DNA of 64,000 bases from Clostridium algidicarnis DSM 15099 (GCF_002934235.1 NZ_PTIS01000010.1:40108-104107); one strand, 5' to 3'. Counted from the first letter of the stretch, positions 18,373 to 27,672 are shown. Numbers and translations: made by a program. Notes: generated by a model not told the origin, from the letters alone.

Positions 18373-19443
18373 TTGATTCAAGAGTACCCATGTATAGAAG
18401 TAAATTTAGATAAGATAGCACATAACACAAGAGAAATTATTAAGGTTTGTAAGAAAGAAGACATCGAGACTGTAATAGTTACAAAGGTATTTTGTGCTGA
18501 AAAGTCTATAGTAAAAACAATAATTGATGAAGGAATTAAAACCATAGGAGATTCTAGAATAAAAAACCTTATAAATGTTAAAGGGCTTAATTGCAAAAAA
18601 ATGCTTTTAAGAATACCTATGATAAGTGAAGCTTTAAATGTGGTTAAATATTCTGATGTAAGTTTAAATTCAGAGTTAGAAGTTATGAAGTCATTATCAA
18701 TAGCAGCCCAAAAGTTAGGAAAGACACATGAGGTAATACTCATGATTGACCTTGGAGATTTAAGAGAAGGAGTACTTCCAAAGGATGTTATATATACAAC
18801 GGAAGAAATATTAAAACTTTCTAATATTAAATTTGCAGGTATAGGAACTAACCTTACTTGTTATGGGGGTATAATTCCAGACAAAAATAATTTAGGTAAA
18901 CTTGTAGAAATAAAGGAACTTATAGAAGAACAGTTAAAAATAGAGGTACCTATTGTTTCAGGAGGAAATTCTAGTAGCTTATATATGGTGTTAAATGATT
19001 CTATACCTAAGGGGATAAATCAATTAAGAATAGGTGAAGCAGTGGTTTTAGGTACAGAAGCTGCATTTGAAAAGGATATAAAAAACTTTTATAATCATGC
19101 TTTTATATTAAAAGGTGAGATAATAGAATTAAAGAAAAAGACTTCTCTACCTAAAGGAAGGGTAGGGGTAGATGCCTTCGGAGATACGCCAAGCTTTGAA
19201 GATAAGGGAGTTATGACTAGAGCTATAATAGCTTTAGGAAAACAAGACATATGTCTAGAAGGATTATATGTAAGAGATGAAGATATTGATATTTTAGGTG
19301 CTAGTAGTGACCATTTATTATTAGATCTAACAAACTGCAAAAAAGATTATAAGGTAGGAGATATTGTAGAATTTAATATGGACTACCCCTGTTTATTAGC
19401 CACAATGACATCACCTTATGTAATGAAGTACTTTTTGAAATAA
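18373..19443 (+). CDS. orr: Alanine/ornithine racemase family PLP enzyme (Orr-like)
   Basis: 356 aa from a TTG at 18373, 8 nt after TTAGGAGG; the in-frame GTG at 18364 overlaps that RBS. The fold is the alanine racemase N-terminal TIM barrel. The PLP lysine is in VIVTKVFCAEKS, DLGDLREGV is the family stretch, and SGGNSSS with RIGEAVVLG binds the cofactor phosphate. The length and the C-terminal barrel fit the ornithine racemase subgroup of amino-acid-fermenting clostridia, which interconverts L- and D-ornithine. The ornithine aminomutase genes are not next to it here, so substrate is inferred. A terminator follows. Confidence 0.78.
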   Translation: MIQEYPCIEVNLDKIAHNTREIIKVCKKEDIETVIVTKVFCAEKSIVKTIIDEGIKTIGDSRIKNLINVKGLNCKKMLLRIPMISEALNVVKYSDVSLNSELEVMKSLSIAAQKLGKTHEVILMIDLGDLREGVLPKDVIYTTEEILKLSNIKFAGIGTNLTCYGGIIPDKNNLGKLVEIKELIEEQLKIEVPIVSGGNSSSLYMVLNDSIPKGINQLRIGEAVVLGTEAAFEKDIKNFYNHAFILKGEIIELKKKTSLPKGRVGVDAFGDTPSFEDKGVMTRAIIALGKQDICLEGLYVRDEDIDILGASSDHLLLDLTNCKKDYKVGDIVEFNMDYPCLLATMTSPYVMKYFLK

Positions 19444-19489
19444 CATGAAAATATTTAGCTTATAAAGGGCGAGAGGTGTAAAAGGAAGG

Positions 19490-19523
19490 GCGCAGATTCA
19501 TATTATATGAGTCTGTGTTTTTT
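19490..19523 (+). terminator. Terminator after the racemase gene
   Basis: The stem CGCAGATTCAT/ATGAGTCTGTG has G-U pairs and is followed by TTTTTT. Confidence 0.75.
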
Positions 19524-19644
19524 CTTGTATTTAGGAGAAATATAATTTAGTTTAGTTTATCTGTAAAAGTTGATATAATAGCATTAGAACTTATCTAAAA
19601 GAAACGAATCCTTTAAAGTTAAATGAAGAGGTGAATTATGAATT

Positions 19645-19878
19645 ATGACTAATGATGAAATATATAAACGGCTAATGGTAATGGCTACTGTTAAGGCTGG
19701 AAAGAGTTTTATTAAAACTTGTGATATAAGTAAGGGCGAGCTAAGTAAGCTTTGCAAGAAACATGATATATTTATTGTAGACAAAGCTACTAAAGAGGAT
19801 ATGATTGACAGATTCGTAGCAGAAACATTAGGTGTTAAGCTTAGAAAAAAAGCAATAAATAAATATAATACTAAGTAG
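19645..19878 (+). CDS. Small conserved-looking protein, unknown function
   Basis: 77 aa, basic. The start ATG follows GAGGTG by 11 nt. The N-terminal half (MTNDEIYKRLMVMATVKAG) is helical and the rest reads as a short helix-extended-helix (SKGELSKLCKKHDIFIV, then TKEDMIDRFVAETLGV). That layout resembles SAP/LEM-like or Rho-N-like nucleic-acid-binding helical modules, but I cannot place it in a family. It stands alone between two terminators. Confidence 0.6.
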   Translation: MTNDEIYKRLMVMATVKAGKSFIKTCDISKGELSKLCKKHDIFIVDKATKEDMIDRFVAETLGVKLRKKAINKYNTK

Positions 19879-19965
19879 AAGCGAGTGAGCTACTCCGCGC
19901 CTAAGAGGATAGAAGAATTCCACAAAGGAATGTTAAAAGGCTTCTATAATATATGGATGAATAAA

Positions 19966-20022
19966 AATAATAAGCCATGATAAAATCTTAAACTTTATCA
20001 GGGCTTATTATTTTGTTTTTTT
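19966..20022. terminator. Bidirectional terminator between convergent genes
   Basis: A long stem, AATAATAAGCC...GGCTTATTATT extended through TGATAAA/TTTATCA with one mismatch (19966-20012), is followed by TTTTGTTTTTTT on the + strand. It also serves the chemoreceptor gene converging from the right. Confidence 0.85.
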
Positions 20023-20054
20023 ATGAAAAGTTTCATTAACTTAATAGATATTGA

Positions 20055-22520
20055 TTATTCTATAATAATATCTTCAAACCTTACCATTCCTAGAGGGTTA
20101 AGTCTTGCACCTAATACACCAGGGTTAGTAGCTATGGCTATTTGTGGATGATATAAGAAAATCCATGGGCTGTCATTAATAATCTGATTTTGAATATCCT
20201 CGTATACCTTAGTTTTTTTAACTGGGTTTATTATTTCTTTAGCCTTTCCCATCATTTCTAACACATCTTTATTTTCATATCTTGTAAAGTTTGTATAATT
20301 ACTTGGGTCGAAGTTAGGTAAAAGAAAGTTGTCAGGGTCCCCAGTGTCAGCTATCCACCTACTTATGAATATATCAGAGTTAGGTGTAGCTTCAAAATAT
20401 TTATCATTTGGAACTGCTGTTACTATGCACTGAATTCCAACCTTTTTTAGGTCTTCAATGAGGTACGTAGCTATTTTATTAAAGACAGTATCACTACTAC
20501 CTTCTCTTATAAGCAACTTAAGCTTTTTTGTGGAAGATAATCCTTTTTTAGATATTAAGCTTTTTACTATTTCAGGATTGTAATTAAAAGAGGGTAAATA
20601 TTTATTGTCTATTATATTAGGAGGAATTGGGCCTTTTGATTCTGTAGCCATACCACCTAAAATCTCAGTTATAATTCTTTTTCTATCTATAGCATGATTT
20701 AGCGCTTTTCTGATTTCACTATCTTGCACAAGAGGAGAACTACTTTTTAAATTAAATCCAACATAATAAGTACCCATAACATCCTTCATTTTAATAGAAG
20801 ATGATTCTGAGGCCTTTAAGCTCTCCATTGTTGTTTTACTGTCTACTGTAATAAAGTTGTAATCCTTATTTAGAAATTTCCGAGAGGCATTTAAAGGATT
20901 AAATTCGATGTTAATTTTATCTGAATATGGTGCACCACCAAAATAATCTTTAAAAGCTGTGAGAGTACAAGAATCATCTTTTATTTCATCTAAAATAAAG
21001 GGACCACAACCTACAACCTTGCCCTTTTCCATTTCTTCTTTTGCTATGATAGAACAACAGTATTGTCCGAGGTTTAATAAAAAGCCTGTGTAGGGAATTG
21101 AAAGCTTTAAAGATAGCCTATATTTATCTAGTATTTTTATTCCAGTGACCTCTTTAGCCCTTCCATTTAAATATTCCTTGGAGCCTTCTATACTTTCAAG
21201 AAACCAAGTATTTGGAGATTTTAATACTGGGCTTAAGATTCTTTCATAGGAGTATTTGACATCAGAGGAAGTAACTTCTCTACCATTATGAAATTTTGCT
21301 CCCTTTCTTAAATTAAAAACCCAAGTTAGATGATCTTCTTCCACATACCAACTTTTAGCAAGACCAGGAGAAATTTCACCTGAAGAGCCAAAGGTTAGTA
21401 GAGAAGCGTGAGCATTTACAATTACTTGTCCACTTTCTTGATCGATAGCAAGAGCTGGATCAAATCCAAGGGGAGCACCGTTAAGACAAGTCTTTAAGGT
21501 AGAAACTTCCTTAGCATTTGAAGCAACTTCTTGAAGTAACTTATCTGATATGTATTTTAAATCCTCTGAAACCTCTGATAAAATGGTAAGAGAGGTTTTA
21601 GTATATTGAGTATTTAAAGCAGCTGATTCTACAACAGATAGTAACTTTTCTGAAATATAGCTCATGTTTTCTGCAGAACTTATAACGTTTTCTAGGTTTT
21701 CAGTCTGACTTTCTAGAGCAAGATTTATTTCTCCTGTTACATCTGTGCTAGTTTGTACTGCTTTTATAATGTTTTGAAAAACTGTCATAGTATTGTTAGC
21801 TATTTCAGTACCCTCTTTTACCTTTAGGCTTGTTTTATCCATAGCCTCAATGGTATGGGCTATACTAGCATTTATTTCGTCTATAGTTTTTGAAATAAAA
21901 CCAGCGGATTCAACGCTTCTTTCAGCAAGCTTTTTAACTTCTGTTGCAACTACAGTGAATCCTCTACCAGCTTCACCAGCTCTTGCAGCTTCAATAGACG
22001 CATTTAAAGAAAGTAAGTTTGTGTGATTAGCTATGTCTTTAATTACATCTAACATATCATTAATATGTGCAGACTTTGAATTAAGATCCATAACAACTGT
22101 TTTCGCATCTTCAACAGAAGATTCTATTTCATTCATAGCATTAATAGAATCACCTACGGCCTTACTCCCTTCCTTAGCTATGCCCATAGTTTGTTTTGCT
22201 ATTTGCTTTGAATTATCTGTACTAGCTAAAACCTCCTCTGCTAAAGCAGAATAATTAGTGATTTCATTGACTAACTTATCAATAGAGCTCATTTGTACTT
22301 CTACATATTTATTAATATCTGTTGTAATTTCAATTAAGTTTTCTGTAGCAAAACCGGTTTCATCGATCTTGTTACTAAGTTTATTTACAATACATTTTTG
22401 ATTGTGTTTTAAAATAGCAATTTTGTTTTGAGATGATATATTTTGGATTTTGTAATTTGGTTTAATATCCTCCACAGTAACGTCAGGAACCATGGTTTTT
22501 TTAGTTTTAAAATTAAACAT
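20055..22520 (-). CDS. Cytosolic chemoreceptor fused to a family 5 solute-binding domain
   Basis: 821 aa. Residues about 50-335 form a methyl-accepting chemotaxis signalling domain; the conserved hairpin tip is at about 160-203 ([20 protein letters not shown], then [15 protein letters not shown]). Residues about 340-821 are an SBP_bac_5 peptide/nickel-binding domain ([64 protein letters not shown]). There is no signal peptide, lipobox or membrane segment, so the binding domain should be cytosolic, the reverse of its usual extracytoplasmic place. It probably couples an intracellular ligand to CheA. RBS AGGAGG precedes the ATG. It is monocistronic, with promoter at 22551-22579. Confidence 0.88.
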   Translation of the reverse strand: MFNFKTKKTMVPDVTVEDIKPNYKIQNISSQNKIAILKHNQKCIVNKLSNKIDETGFATENLIEITTDINKYVEVQMSSIDKLVNEITNYSALAEEVLASTDNSKQIAKQTMGIAKEGSKAVGDSINAMNEIESSVEDAKTVVMDLNSKSAHINDMLDVIKDIANHTNLLSLNASIEAARAGEAGRGFTVVATEVKKLAERSVESAGFISKTIDEINASIAHTIEAMDKTSLKVKEGTEIANNTMTVFQNIIKAVQTSTDVTGEINLALESQTENLENVISSAENMSYISEKLLSVVESAALNTQYTKTSLTILSEVSEDLKYISDKLLQEVASNAKEVSTLKTCLNGAPLGFDPALAIDQESGQVIVNAHASLLTFGSSGEISPGLAKSWYVEEDHLTWVFNLRKGAKFHNGREVTSSDVKYSYERILSPVLKSPNTWFLESIEGSKEYLNGRAKEVTGIKILDKYRLSLKLSIPYTGFLLNLGQYCCSIIAKEEMEKGKVVGCGPFILDEIKDDSCTLTAFKDYFGGAPYSDKINIEFNPLNASRKFLNKDYNFITVDSKTTMESLKASESSSIKMKDVMGTYYVGFNLKSSSPLVQDSEIRKALNHAIDRKRIITEILGGMATESKGPIPPNIIDNKYLPSFNYNPEIVKSLISKKGLSSTKKLKLLIREGSSDTVFNKIATYLIEDLKKVGIQCIVTAVPNDKYFEATPNSDIFISRWIADTGDPDNFLLPNFDPSNYTNFTRYENKDVLEMMGKAKEIINPVKKTKVYEDIQNQIINDSPWIFLYHPQIAIATNPGVLGARLNPLGMVRFEDIIIE

Positions 22521-22550
22521 TAAAAGCCTCCTAAATGTAAAATCATGATA

Positions 22551-22579
22551 ATAATAAATATATATATATTATTAGTCAA
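22551..22579 (-). promoter_or_regulatory. Promoter of the chemoreceptor gene
   Basis: On the minus strand TTGACT (22574-22579), 17 bp, then TATTAT (22551-22556), about 30 bp before the start codon. Confidence 0.65.
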
Positions 22580-22717
22580 ACTAATGAAAACGTCAACAAC
22601 GATATGATATTTATAGAAAAATAAACCATATGTATTTGTAATAACATGTATTAGAATTAAAAAATAAATTAAAATATGACCAGAGTAGGTTTAAAATCAA
22701 TAAAAGATTTAATAGGG

Positions 22718-22747
22718 TTGCTTGTATTACATTATATGTAATACAAT
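22718..22747 (+). promoter_or_regulatory. Promoter overlapped by a perfect palindrome
   Basis: TGTATTACAT (22723-22732) and ATGTAATACA (22736-22745) are a perfect inverted repeat with a 3-bp spacer, extendable by one pair. It fills the gap between a -35-like TTGCTT (22718) and the -10-like TACAAT (22742-22747). That geometry is an operator, probably for autoregulation of the downstream Rep-like gene. Confidence 0.6.
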
Positions 22748-22779
22748 GTAGTAAATATAAATAAAGAGGAGGCTTTTAA

Positions 22780-23127
22780 GTGGAAGAAGATTTAAATAAA
22801 CTAAAAGTTATAAAAAGAAGAAGGAAATCTATTGTAAGATCTATTGTAAAATCTGATATTCCAAATTTTAAGAGTATATATGCTAAAATACTTTATCTAG
22901 AACTAGAAAAAAGGAAGCCTTCTACGGACTTTGAAATTTCTTTAGAAGAACTTAAACATATATTGATGGTACCAAACCTTGCATATGTATATTCCCATTT
23001 AAGACTTAGGGTATTAGATAATATAATCAAGGAATTTAATGAAGTAAATTCACCTCTTCAGTTTAGCTATGAAATTATAAGGGAAAATGAAAAAGATATG
23101 GTTAAGTTTAAAATTAAATATATTTGA
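22780..23127 (+). CDS. Rep_3/RepB-like winged-helix protein, chromosomal
   Basis: 115 aa, GTG start with GAGGAGG RBS. A basic N terminus (KVIKRRRKSIVRS) is followed by a segment that reads like the C-terminal winged helix of plasmid Rep_3 initiators: SLEELKHILMVP, YSHLRLRVLDNIIKEFN, then a strand pair ending KFKIKYI. It is about half the length of a full initiator, so it could be a domesticated DNA-binding regulator rather than a replication protein. The palindrome in its promoter supports autoregulation. The stop overlaps the lead-in of tag, so they are probably co-transcribed. Family assignment is by pattern only. Confidence 0.6.
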   Translation: MEEDLNKLKVIKRRRKSIVRSIVKSDIPNFKSIYAKILYLELEKRKPSTDFEISLEELKHILMVPNLAYVYSHLRLRVLDNIIKEFNEVNSPLQFSYEIIRENEKDMVKFKIKYI

Positions 23128-23147
23128 TAAATAAAGGGGAGTTTAAA

Positions 23148-23708
23148 ATGAATAGGTGTCCATGGTGTAAAGATAATGAGATTTATATTAAATATCACGA
23201 TGAAGAGTGGGGTGTACCTGTACATGATGATATAAAACACTTTGAATTCTTAGTATTAGAATCGGCTCAGGCAGGTTTAAGCTGGATCACTGTGCTTAAA
23301 AAGAGAGAAGAATATAGGCGGGTTTATGATGATTTTGAACCTATAAAAGTATCACAATATGATGATAAAAAGGTAAATGAATTAGTTCAAAATCCAGGGA
23401 TAATAAGAAATAAAAAGAAAATAGAAGCATCCATAAACAATGCTAATAAGTTTATAAATATACAAAAGGAGTTTGGAAGCTTTGATAATTATATATGGAG
23501 CTTTGTAGACGGAACACCCTTAATTAATAAGTGGGAAGATATATCTAAGGTTCCTGCTACATCAGAACTTTCTGATAGGATATGTAAGGACTTAAAATCT
23601 AGAGGATTTAAATTTTTAGGGTCAACGATAATCTATGCATATCTTCAGGCTATAGGAGTTATTAATGATCATATAATTAGTTGCTTTAGACATACGCGAA
23701 TACTATAA
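23148..23708 (+). CDS. tag: DNA-3-methyladenine glycosylase I
   Basis: 186 aa from the ATG at 23148 with an AAGGGGAG RBS. Tag removes 3-methyladenine from alkylated DNA to start base excision repair. The family N terminus RCPWCKDNEIYIKYHDEEWG holds the first zinc ligands (Cys, His), and NDHIISCFRH at the C terminus holds the others. LSWITVLKKREEYR contributes to the pocket. Full length. It follows the Rep-like gene by 20 nt and ends at a strong terminator. Confidence 0.96.
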   Translation: MNRCPWCKDNEIYIKYHDEEWGVPVHDDIKHFEFLVLESAQAGLSWITVLKKREEYRRVYDDFEPIKVSQYDDKKVNELVQNPGIIRNKKKIEASINNANKFINIQKEFGSFDNYIWSFVDGTPLINKWEDISKVPATSELSDRICKDLKSRGFKFLGSTIIYAYLQAIGVINDHIISCFRHTRIL

Positions 23709-23715
23709 CAAAAAC

Positions 23716-23755
23716 AAAGGAGCACCAAAAAATAATTGGTGCTCCTTTAAATATA
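23716..23755. terminator. Bidirectional terminator between tag and the folate transporter gene
   Basis: AAAGGAGCACCAA (23716-23728) pairs perfectly with TTGGTGCTCCTTT (23736-23748). A T-rich tract follows on both strands. Confidence 0.92.
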
Positions 23756-23773
23756 TTTTTATTAAAAGAGATA

Positions 23774-24286
23774 CTATATCTCTTTTTCTATTTTTGTTCC
23801 TAAGTACTTCCATGTAAGAGATAAAGTTATAACCTCTATAGGAAGCATAATTAATGCTTTAAGTATTCTAGTTTGAGTTATTAATATAAATGCTTTATCA
23901 AATAATATAGCAAGCCAAAGGGTATTTAAGAATATATGCACAATTATGGTTATAAGCAAAGATGAAACTATAAATCTTGTTATAGTTTTAGGTTTTTTAT
24001 AAAGAACTAACCCATAAATTAGTCCTACTATAAATGCGCTTAAAGTAAACCCTGGAAAGAAGGGTCCTTTAGGAACCAAGATTGCACCAATAAGATCCTC
24101 TATTCCTGCCATAACTCCCCCATATACGGGACCAAAGAGCATAGCACTTAAGGCTATGGGTAAAAACGCAAAACTTATCTTTATTGTAGGTAAAAGTTGT
24201 ATAGATAAGAATCTAGATAGTATAAAGGTTATAGCTATAAATAATGCCATAGTAACAATTTTTTTTGATGTAGTCATTTTTGCCAT
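23774..24286 (-). CDS. folT: ECF transporter S component, folate family
   Basis: About 170 aa; ATG at 24286 chosen, with an in-frame GTG at 24295 and ATG at 24277 as alternatives, since no RBS is decisive. S components bind a vitamin in the membrane and share the EcfAA'T energising module encoded elsewhere. Five to six hydrophobic helices are visible. The pattern LPIALSAMLFGPVYGGVMAG, then DLIGAILVPKGPFFPGFTLSA, then GLIYGLVLY matches the folate-family S component. It is monocistronic with a long leader (24287-24987) that may hold a regulatory RNA. Confidence 0.85.
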   Translation of the reverse strand: MAKMTTSKKIVTMALFIAITFILSRFLSIQLLPTIKISFAFLPIALSAMLFGPVYGGVMAGIEDLIGAILVPKGPFFPGFTLSAFIVGLIYGLVLYKKPKTITRFIVSSLLITIIVHIFLNTLWLAILFDKAFILITQTRILKALIMLPIEVITLSLTWKYLGTKIEKEI

Positions 24287-24295
24287 TTTAATCAC

Positions 24296-24987
24296 TGCTA
24301 CTTAAAATATGGACAAATATATCCATATCAAGGTTTTTACTTTTAAGATTACATTTGCATCTTAAAAGTCATAAAATCCCGACTAGCCATCGGTACACAT
24401 AACATTGGTTTTATTATTAAATTTTGTACCTTGTAGACTTAGTTAAATATATTTTGTCTAGTAGCGTACTCCTTTTTATTTATTTTAATTTAAGCTTTCA
24501 TATTTCCTTGAAAGGCTTAGGTAAATAGGATCTATTACCTGGTTATATAACATTTTAAATAGGTTGTCTAAAAGAATATTATTTTATTACTAATATACAA
24601 CTATTTAAATTAAATAGAAAGTAATATTTTATTGCTTCCTATACCATTATATCAAATACACCGATAATTTACAGAAAATTCGCAAATAAAACTTATAAAA
24701 ATATTAAACTTTAAATGATAATTAGATAAATTTTTTCCCATTTAATTCAGAGTATTTTAAAGGTGTTTGTAAAATTCAGTGTATGGGCATTGGAAAGCTC
24801 AATGGAATTGAATTTAAATGAGGAGATTTATTCATGATTGTTGCAATGCTTTATTAATATTACCAATAGGATAAGCGTATAGTATAGCTTTTTTGAATTA
24901 GAAGAAAGAATCTATGTAAAGTATAATGAGGTTGTCTATGGAAATACATTTTTAAGGTTATATTAAAAAAATTACTAAAAAGGGAAG
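24296..24987 (-). promoter_or_regulatory. Long AT-rich intergenic region with hairpins upstream of folT
   Basis: About 690 bp without a credible gene. Read on the minus strand toward folT there are several helices. GGTACA pairs with TGTACC. A CCGA/TCGG hairpin has loop TGGCTAG (around 24383-24397). A perfect 11-bp hairpin, ACTTTTAAGAT/ATCTTAAAAGT, lies just before the gene (24340-24371). This could be a folate-responsive leader, but I could not match it to the THF riboswitch consensus from memory. The right part should also hold the promoter of the rightward operon at 24994. Confidence 0.35.
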
Positions 24988-24993
24988 ATGAGT

Positions 24994-25761
24994 ATGTATT
25001 ATATTGGTATAGATATAGGATCTACAGCTTCTAAGGTTGCTGTATTTTGTCATGAAGATTTAGTAGAAACCTTTATGATTCCAACGGGTTGGAGTAGCGT
25101 GAAAACTGCAGAGGAGATAAAAGATCATCTAGAAAGTAAGAACTATGTAGAAAATTCATATATTGTGGCTACAGGTTATGGTAGGGTTTCTGTGCCTTAT
25201 GCAGACAAAACTGTAACAGAAATAACTTGTCATGGCAAGGGAGCAAACTACATTATTAATAAGGATTGTACTGTAATCGATATCGGTGGCCAAGATACTA
25301 AGATAATAACAATAAAAAATGGTAAGGTTACAAGCTTTACAATGAATGATAAGTGTGCTGCAGGTACAGGAAGATTTTTAGAGATGATGGCAAATACCTT
25401 AGGCCTTGATCTTATGGAAATGAGTAAACTTTCTAAAGATGGATCAGGAATAAGCATTAGTTCTATGTGCACTGTTTTTGCAGAATCTGAGGTTATAAGT
25501 CTTATAGGTAGTGGTGAAAAGAGAGAAAATATTGCCTTTGCCGTCATTGAATCTATTTCAGGAAAGGTAAACTCTTTATGCCAAAAGCATGGAAGGGATG
25601 AAAACTACTTTTTAAGTGGAGGGCTTTCAGAAAATACATACTTAATAGATAGTCTTGCAAAAAAGCTAGGGAAAAATGTAGAAACTAGTAAGCTAGGACG
25701 ATATGCAGGAGCTATAGGTGCAGCTATTGTAGCAAAAGAAACAAGTGATAAGTTAAATTAG
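24994..25761 (+). CDS. ATP-dependent activase of the BadF/BcrA/HgdC family (DCCP reductase)
   Basis: 255 aa from the second ATG, 8 nt after AAAGGGA. The ASKHA fold shows GIDIGSTASK (phosphate 1), DIGGQDTK (phosphate 2), NDKCAAGTGRFLE with a cluster cysteine, SSMCTVFAESEV with the second cluster cysteine, and GGLSEN plus GRYAGAIGAA (adenosine loop). The homodimer holds one [4Fe-4S] cluster and injects low-potential electrons at the cost of ATP. Gene order with the next reading frame matches double-cubane-cluster protein systems rather than a three-subunit 2-hydroxyacyl-CoA dehydratase. Confidence 0.9.
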   Translation: MYYIGIDIGSTASKVAVFCHEDLVETFMIPTGWSSVKTAEEIKDHLESKNYVENSYIVATGYGRVSVPYADKTVTEITCHGKGANYIINKDCTVIDIGGQDTKIITIKNGKVTSFTMNDKCAAGTGRFLEMMANTLGLDLMEMSKLSKDGSGISISSMCTVFAESEVISLIGSGEKRENIAFAVIESISGKVNSLCQKHGRDENYFLSGGLSENTYLIDSLAKKLGKNVETSKLGRYAGAIGAAIVAKETSDKLN

Positions 25762-25850
25762 GATTAAATAACATTTACATATATATAATGAAGACTAATA
25801 TTTAGCAAAGCTTAATATTTAATCAAACTTAATTTTAAGGAGGAGTAATA

Positions 25851-27110
25851 ATGGCAGATTACAGAGAGATGTGGGGCAAGTTAGACATGGATTTAGAAAA
25901 GCATGATCAGCTTTGTGCAGCCTTACCTGAAATGTTTGGAAGTGTATATTTAACTCAAGAAAATAGACCTGAAGGTATGAACTATTTTAACTTTGTTTTT
26001 TCAGAGGTTCATGGACTTCGGATAAAAGAACTTGAAGATCATAAAAAACAAGGCGGAAAGGTGCTTGGAACTTTTTGCGTATTTGTACCAGATGAAGTTA
26101 TATTAGCAGCTAATGCTATATCTGTAGGCCTTTGTGCTGGATCGCAATTTTGGGTTGAAGATGGTGAAAAACATTTACCAAGAAATCTTTGCCCTTTAAT
26201 AAAGGCTTTTGTTGGTGCAAAGGTAAGTGGTACATGCCCTTACTTCCAATCTTGCGATATGGTAATTGGTGAAACTACTTGTGATGGTAAAAAGAAAGCT
26301 TGGGAAATATTAAGTGACTATGTGCCTGTTCATGTAATGGATCTTCCACAAATGAAGAGAAATAAGGACTATAGTATGTGGATGGAAGAGATAAAGTTGT
26401 TCATAGATGAGGTAGAAAAACTTACAGGGAATAAAGTTACAGTAGAAAGTTTAAAGGAAGGTATAGATGTCTGTAATAAGAAGAGAAGAGCTCTTAAAAG
26501 ACTTTACGATTTAAGAAAGGTGACCCCTTCTCCAATAACTGGGCTTGATTCTCTTTTAATATCACAAATTGCATTCAATGATGATCCTAAAAGATTCACT
26601 GAAGAGTTAAATAAGCTATGTGATGAATTAGATGAAAGAGTAAAGCAAGGCAAACCTGAAGGAAAGAAAAGAATTATGATAACAGGTACACCTATGGCTA
26701 TTCCTAACTGGAAGCTTCACAGCATAATAGAAAGCCTTCCAGCAGAGGTTGTAGTAGAGGAAACTTGTACAGGTACTAGATACTTTGAAAATGAAGTAAA
26801 TCCAGAAGGAGAGACTATAGAAGAATTAATAACTAATCTAGCAGACAGATATTTAAATATAAACTGTGCTTGCTTTACACCAAATGAAGGAAGAATAGAT
26901 GATATATTAAGATATGTTAAAGAATATAATATAGATGGAGTGGTTTATTCAAACCTTTCATTCTGCCACACTTATTCTGTAGAATATAATAGGGTAGAAA
27001 AGGCTTTAAAAGAAGCAGGAATTCCTATGATTAATATAGAAACAGACTACTCAACAGAAGACTCAGGTCAAATAAAAACAAGAGTGGAAGCCTTCATAGA
27101 AATGATTTAA
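25851..27110 (+). CDS. Double-cubane-cluster anaerobic reductase (2-hydroxyacyl-CoA dehydratase D family)
   Basis: 419 aa with an AAGGAGG RBS. A single-chain member of the dehydratase alpha/beta superfamily. Cysteines likely to hold the [Fe8S9] double cubane are in GTFCVFVP, SVGLCAGSQF, NLCPLIK, SGTCPYFQSC and ETTC. GTPMAIPNWKLHSIIE and ETDYSTEDSGQIKTRVEAF are typical of the family. The characterised Carboxydothermus homologue reduces small molecules such as acetylene with ATP; its physiological substrate is unknown. The activase upstream and a DUF3343 gene 14 nt downstream make this a three-gene operon. Confidence 0.88.
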   Translation: MADYREMWGKLDMDLEKHDQLCAALPEMFGSVYLTQENRPEGMNYFNFVFSEVHGLRIKELEDHKKQGGKVLGTFCVFVPDEVILAANAISVGLCAGSQFWVEDGEKHLPRNLCPLIKAFVGAKVSGTCPYFQSCDMVIGETTCDGKKKAWEILSDYVPVHVMDLPQMKRNKDYSMWMEEIKLFIDEVEKLTGNKVTVESLKEGIDVCNKKRRALKRLYDLRKVTPSPITGLDSLLISQIAFNDDPKRFTEELNKLCDELDERVKQGKPEGKKRIMITGTPMAIPNWKLHSIIESLPAEVVVEETCTGTRYFENEVNPEGETIEELITNLADRYLNINCACFTPNEGRIDDILRYVKEYNIDGVVYSNLSFCHTYSVEYNRVEKALKEAGIPMINIETDYSTEDSGQIKTRVEAFIEMI

Positions 27111-27124
27111 GGTGATGAATTTTA

Positions 27125-27385
27125 ATGAACAGTAATGGAAATATAAAAAATTATGTATTATTTCCTTCGCATAGTAGTGGACTTGCCCTAGAAACTATAC
27201 TAAAAAAGCATAAAATAAAATATACCATAGTACCAACACCAAGAGAACTTTCAACTTGTTGTGGTATATCAATTGAATACAACAAAGAAGATGAGAAGGC
27301 CATAAAAGAACTAGTAGAAGAAAATAATATTAAGGTATTAGGCTTTCATAGCATAGAAAAAAAGTATAAGAACATTTATAGTTAA
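27125..27385 (+). CDS. DUF3343 protein (putative Se/S carrier-like)
   Basis: 86 aa. The family pattern YVLFPSHSSGLALETILKK, a central proline pair (PTPRELS) and STCCGISIEY with its Cys-Cys are visible. DUF3343 proteins are small and have been proposed to carry selenium or sulfur through that cysteine pair, though this is not firmly shown. Being the last gene of the double-cubane operon suggests a role in assembling or protecting its cluster. RBS AAGGTGATG overlaps the end of the previous gene region. Confidence 0.8.
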   Translation: MNSNGNIKNYVLFPSHSSGLALETILKKHKIKYTIVPTPRELSTCCGISIEYNKEDEKAIKELVEENNIKVLGFHSIEKKYKNIYS

Positions 27386-27423
27386 ATTAAAAAAAAGTGC
27401 AAGCTTCGCAAGTAACATATTAA

Positions 27424-27466
27424 AAAAGTAGCTAGTAAAAATAATTATGTACTAGCTACTTTTTTG
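27424..27466 (+). terminator. Terminator of the double-cubane operon
   Basis: AAAAGTAGCTAGTA (from 27425) pairs with TACTAGCTACTTTT and is followed by TTTTTG. Confidence 0.9.
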
Positions 27467-27672
27467 TGGGAAATTATAATAAATGTATTAGATGTCAACA
27501 ATCTTTGTATGATCCTTCATTGTTAAGATAGAGGTAATAAATACGCTTATATTATATGTCAACATTGCTGATGTAAGAATGTTCTATAATTTTGACGAAG
27601 ATGATGATTAATGGTATGATAACTGGTAGATTAAGTTAATACTATACTAAAAGAAATAAGAGGATAACGAAA

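Noticed and set aside
24383..24397. TAGCCATCGG in the folT leader, shared with the dispersed element
   Set aside because: Only 10 bases match and the surroundings do not; chance is sufficient.
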